From IMG/VR virus record IMGVR_UViG_3300024346_007322, positions 1-21,309 of that record: a DNA stretch of 21,309 nucleotides. One strand, written 5' to 3'. The translations under genes were made by a program, and so were the position numbers. This document shows, one piece after another, positions 20,732 to 21,309 of this stretch. The notes under the pieces were generated by a model. It saw only the letters and a list, made by a program, of their open reading frames with translations, did no database searches and was not told the DNA's origin. This DNA comes from a virus. Each line of letters begins with the position of its first letter. The stretch's first letter is position 1.

Positions 20732-21309
20732 TTAGGATTGGAAGAATGGTTTGAGTTGGTTCCAGACTTCGGTGCGTGTCTTCGCAGTCACGTCCAGCTC
20801 ATCCACCTTAATGGCGAGGCTGTTACCAATTTGGTGCATGGTGCGAGGTTGGAAGCGGATGGCGTATTTGACTCCCATGGGGTGCTTGGCGTCTTTGGAG
20901 ACGACAACGGTTTCGGCACGCCAGCAATCGGTGAAGAGACCGGCTAGGTTGCCGCGTAGCTGTCCCGAGATCTGCGGACGGTAGGCTATGACTGCACCGG
21001 CTTCATTGGTTTCGACCGCTTCATGGCAGGTCATGATGAAGGGTTTACCAGCGGCACGACAGGCCATGACCATCTTGAACATCATGGACTTGAATGGGTT
21101 CCAATGCGATTGGTTCATTACCTTCTCGCCTGCGATGATCAAGTCTTTCATGCCGTTGCTCTGCTGTGAGTTAGCGAGGATGTGGGCTTCGAGGTACTGG
21201 GCCAGGAGGGAGAGTCCGTCAACGACGATGGTTTCGACGTCGGGTGATTTGACCGCTTCGATGACTGCCTTGAGCGAGAACTCCCAGCGTTTTTCCAGTT
21301 TGCGTGACT
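20732..21309 (-). CDS. Sak4-like RecA-fold (AAA_24) recombination ATPase, C-terminal part
   Basis: The frame is open from the right window edge to a TAA at 20732-20734, giving about 192 residues; the N-terminus with Walker A lies outside. An internal ATG at 21151 would miss the Walker B strand and is rejected. Upstream of it the frame reads KLEKRWEFSLKAVIEAV and then VETIVVDGLSLLAQY, a clear Walker B. It continues with NPFKSMMFKMVMACRAAGKPFIMTCHEA, RPQISGQLRGNLAGLF and DCWRAETVVVSKD, the order found in Sak4-like phage ATPases that anneal single strands with SSB. The SSB-like gene follows by 78 nt. Codons are C-ending, as in the 5' part of the ParB-methyltransferase gene. A related phage nucleotide-binding protein of the AAA_24 group is the main alternative. 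Confidence 0.75.
   Translation of the reverse strand, partial: SRKLEKRWEFSLKAVIEAVKSPDVETIVVDGLSLLAQYLEAHILANSQQSNGMKDLIIAGEKVMNQSHWNPFKSMMFKMVMACRAAGKPFIMTCHEAVETNEAGAVIAYRPQISGQLRGNLAGLFTDCWRAETVVVSKDAKHPMGVKYAIRFQPRTMHQIGNSLAIKVDELDVTAKTRTEVWNQLKPFFQS

Noticed and set aside
20732-21151. Start of the Sak4-like gene at the ATG at 21151
   Set aside because: The frame stays open upstream to the window edge and includes a clear Walker B strand (ETIVVDGLSLL), so the true start lies outside the window.
1-21309. tRNA genes, CRISPR arrays, integrase or insertion sequences
   Set aside because: None was seen on reading both strands; no regularly spaced repeat array, no recombinase or transposase motif and no convincing cloverleaf. 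A tRNA scan was not possible here.

Overview
The window is a piece of a tailed double-stranded DNA phage (or prophage) genome of podovirus-like layout. No bacterial housekeeping genes, rRNA, tRNA, insertion sequence or CRISPR array were seen. Genes are tightly packed and fall into two convergent blocks that meet at about 11.1 kb at a perfect 14-bp bidirectional terminator hairpin.

Rightward block (1-11074, + strand): the 3' end of a truncated unknown gene, a GNAT-like protein, three low-complexity Gly/Gln/Asn-rich proteins that look like internal virion or ejection proteins, and one giant 2421-residue polyvalent protein. The giant protein has a Gly/Ala-rich N-terminal segment, short PLxF repeats, an ExQSxW-type polyvalent-protein domain and an HExxH metallopeptidase-like domain. 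Order and sizes recall the internal-core genes of T7-like podoviruses, but direct homology cannot be confirmed by eye.

Leftward block (21309-11159, - strand), in transcription order: a Sak4-like RecA-fold ATPase (cut by the window edge), a probable ssDNA-binding protein with an NPF tail, a ParB-adenine methyltransferase fusion, a DUF6378-like protein, a family A DNA polymerase with an N-terminal uracil-DNA-glycosylase-like domain, ThyX, two small unknown proteins, a MazG/PRA-PH-like pyrophosphohydrolase, a DUF3987-like helicase, an ATP-dependent DNA ligase, and a 75-residue helical protein. This is a self-contained replication, recombination and nucleotide-supply module: ThyX makes dTMP, the MazG-like enzyme probably trims nucleotide pools, helicase, polymerase, SSB and ligase copy DNA, and Sak4 with SSB recombine it. 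Several genes are coupled by ATGA overlaps or gaps under 15 nt.

The host cannot be named. Nearly all starts lack a Shine-Dalgarno sequence; many leftward genes instead have an A/C-rich leader with AACAA repeats directly before ATG, which suggests a host that does not rely on Shine-Dalgarno initiation. TAA, TAG and TGA all act as stops, so no recoding is evident.

Most notable: a 22-bp palindromic operator-like site in three copies; the polymerase with divergent catalytic motifs and a UDG-like domain that has lost its HPS histidine; a 160-nt out-of-frame overlap between helicase and ligase; a terminator-like hairpin inside the start of the giant gene; and sharp synonymous-codon switches inside both the giant gene and the ParB-methyltransferase fusion. 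No single wholly new system can be proven from this sequence alone.
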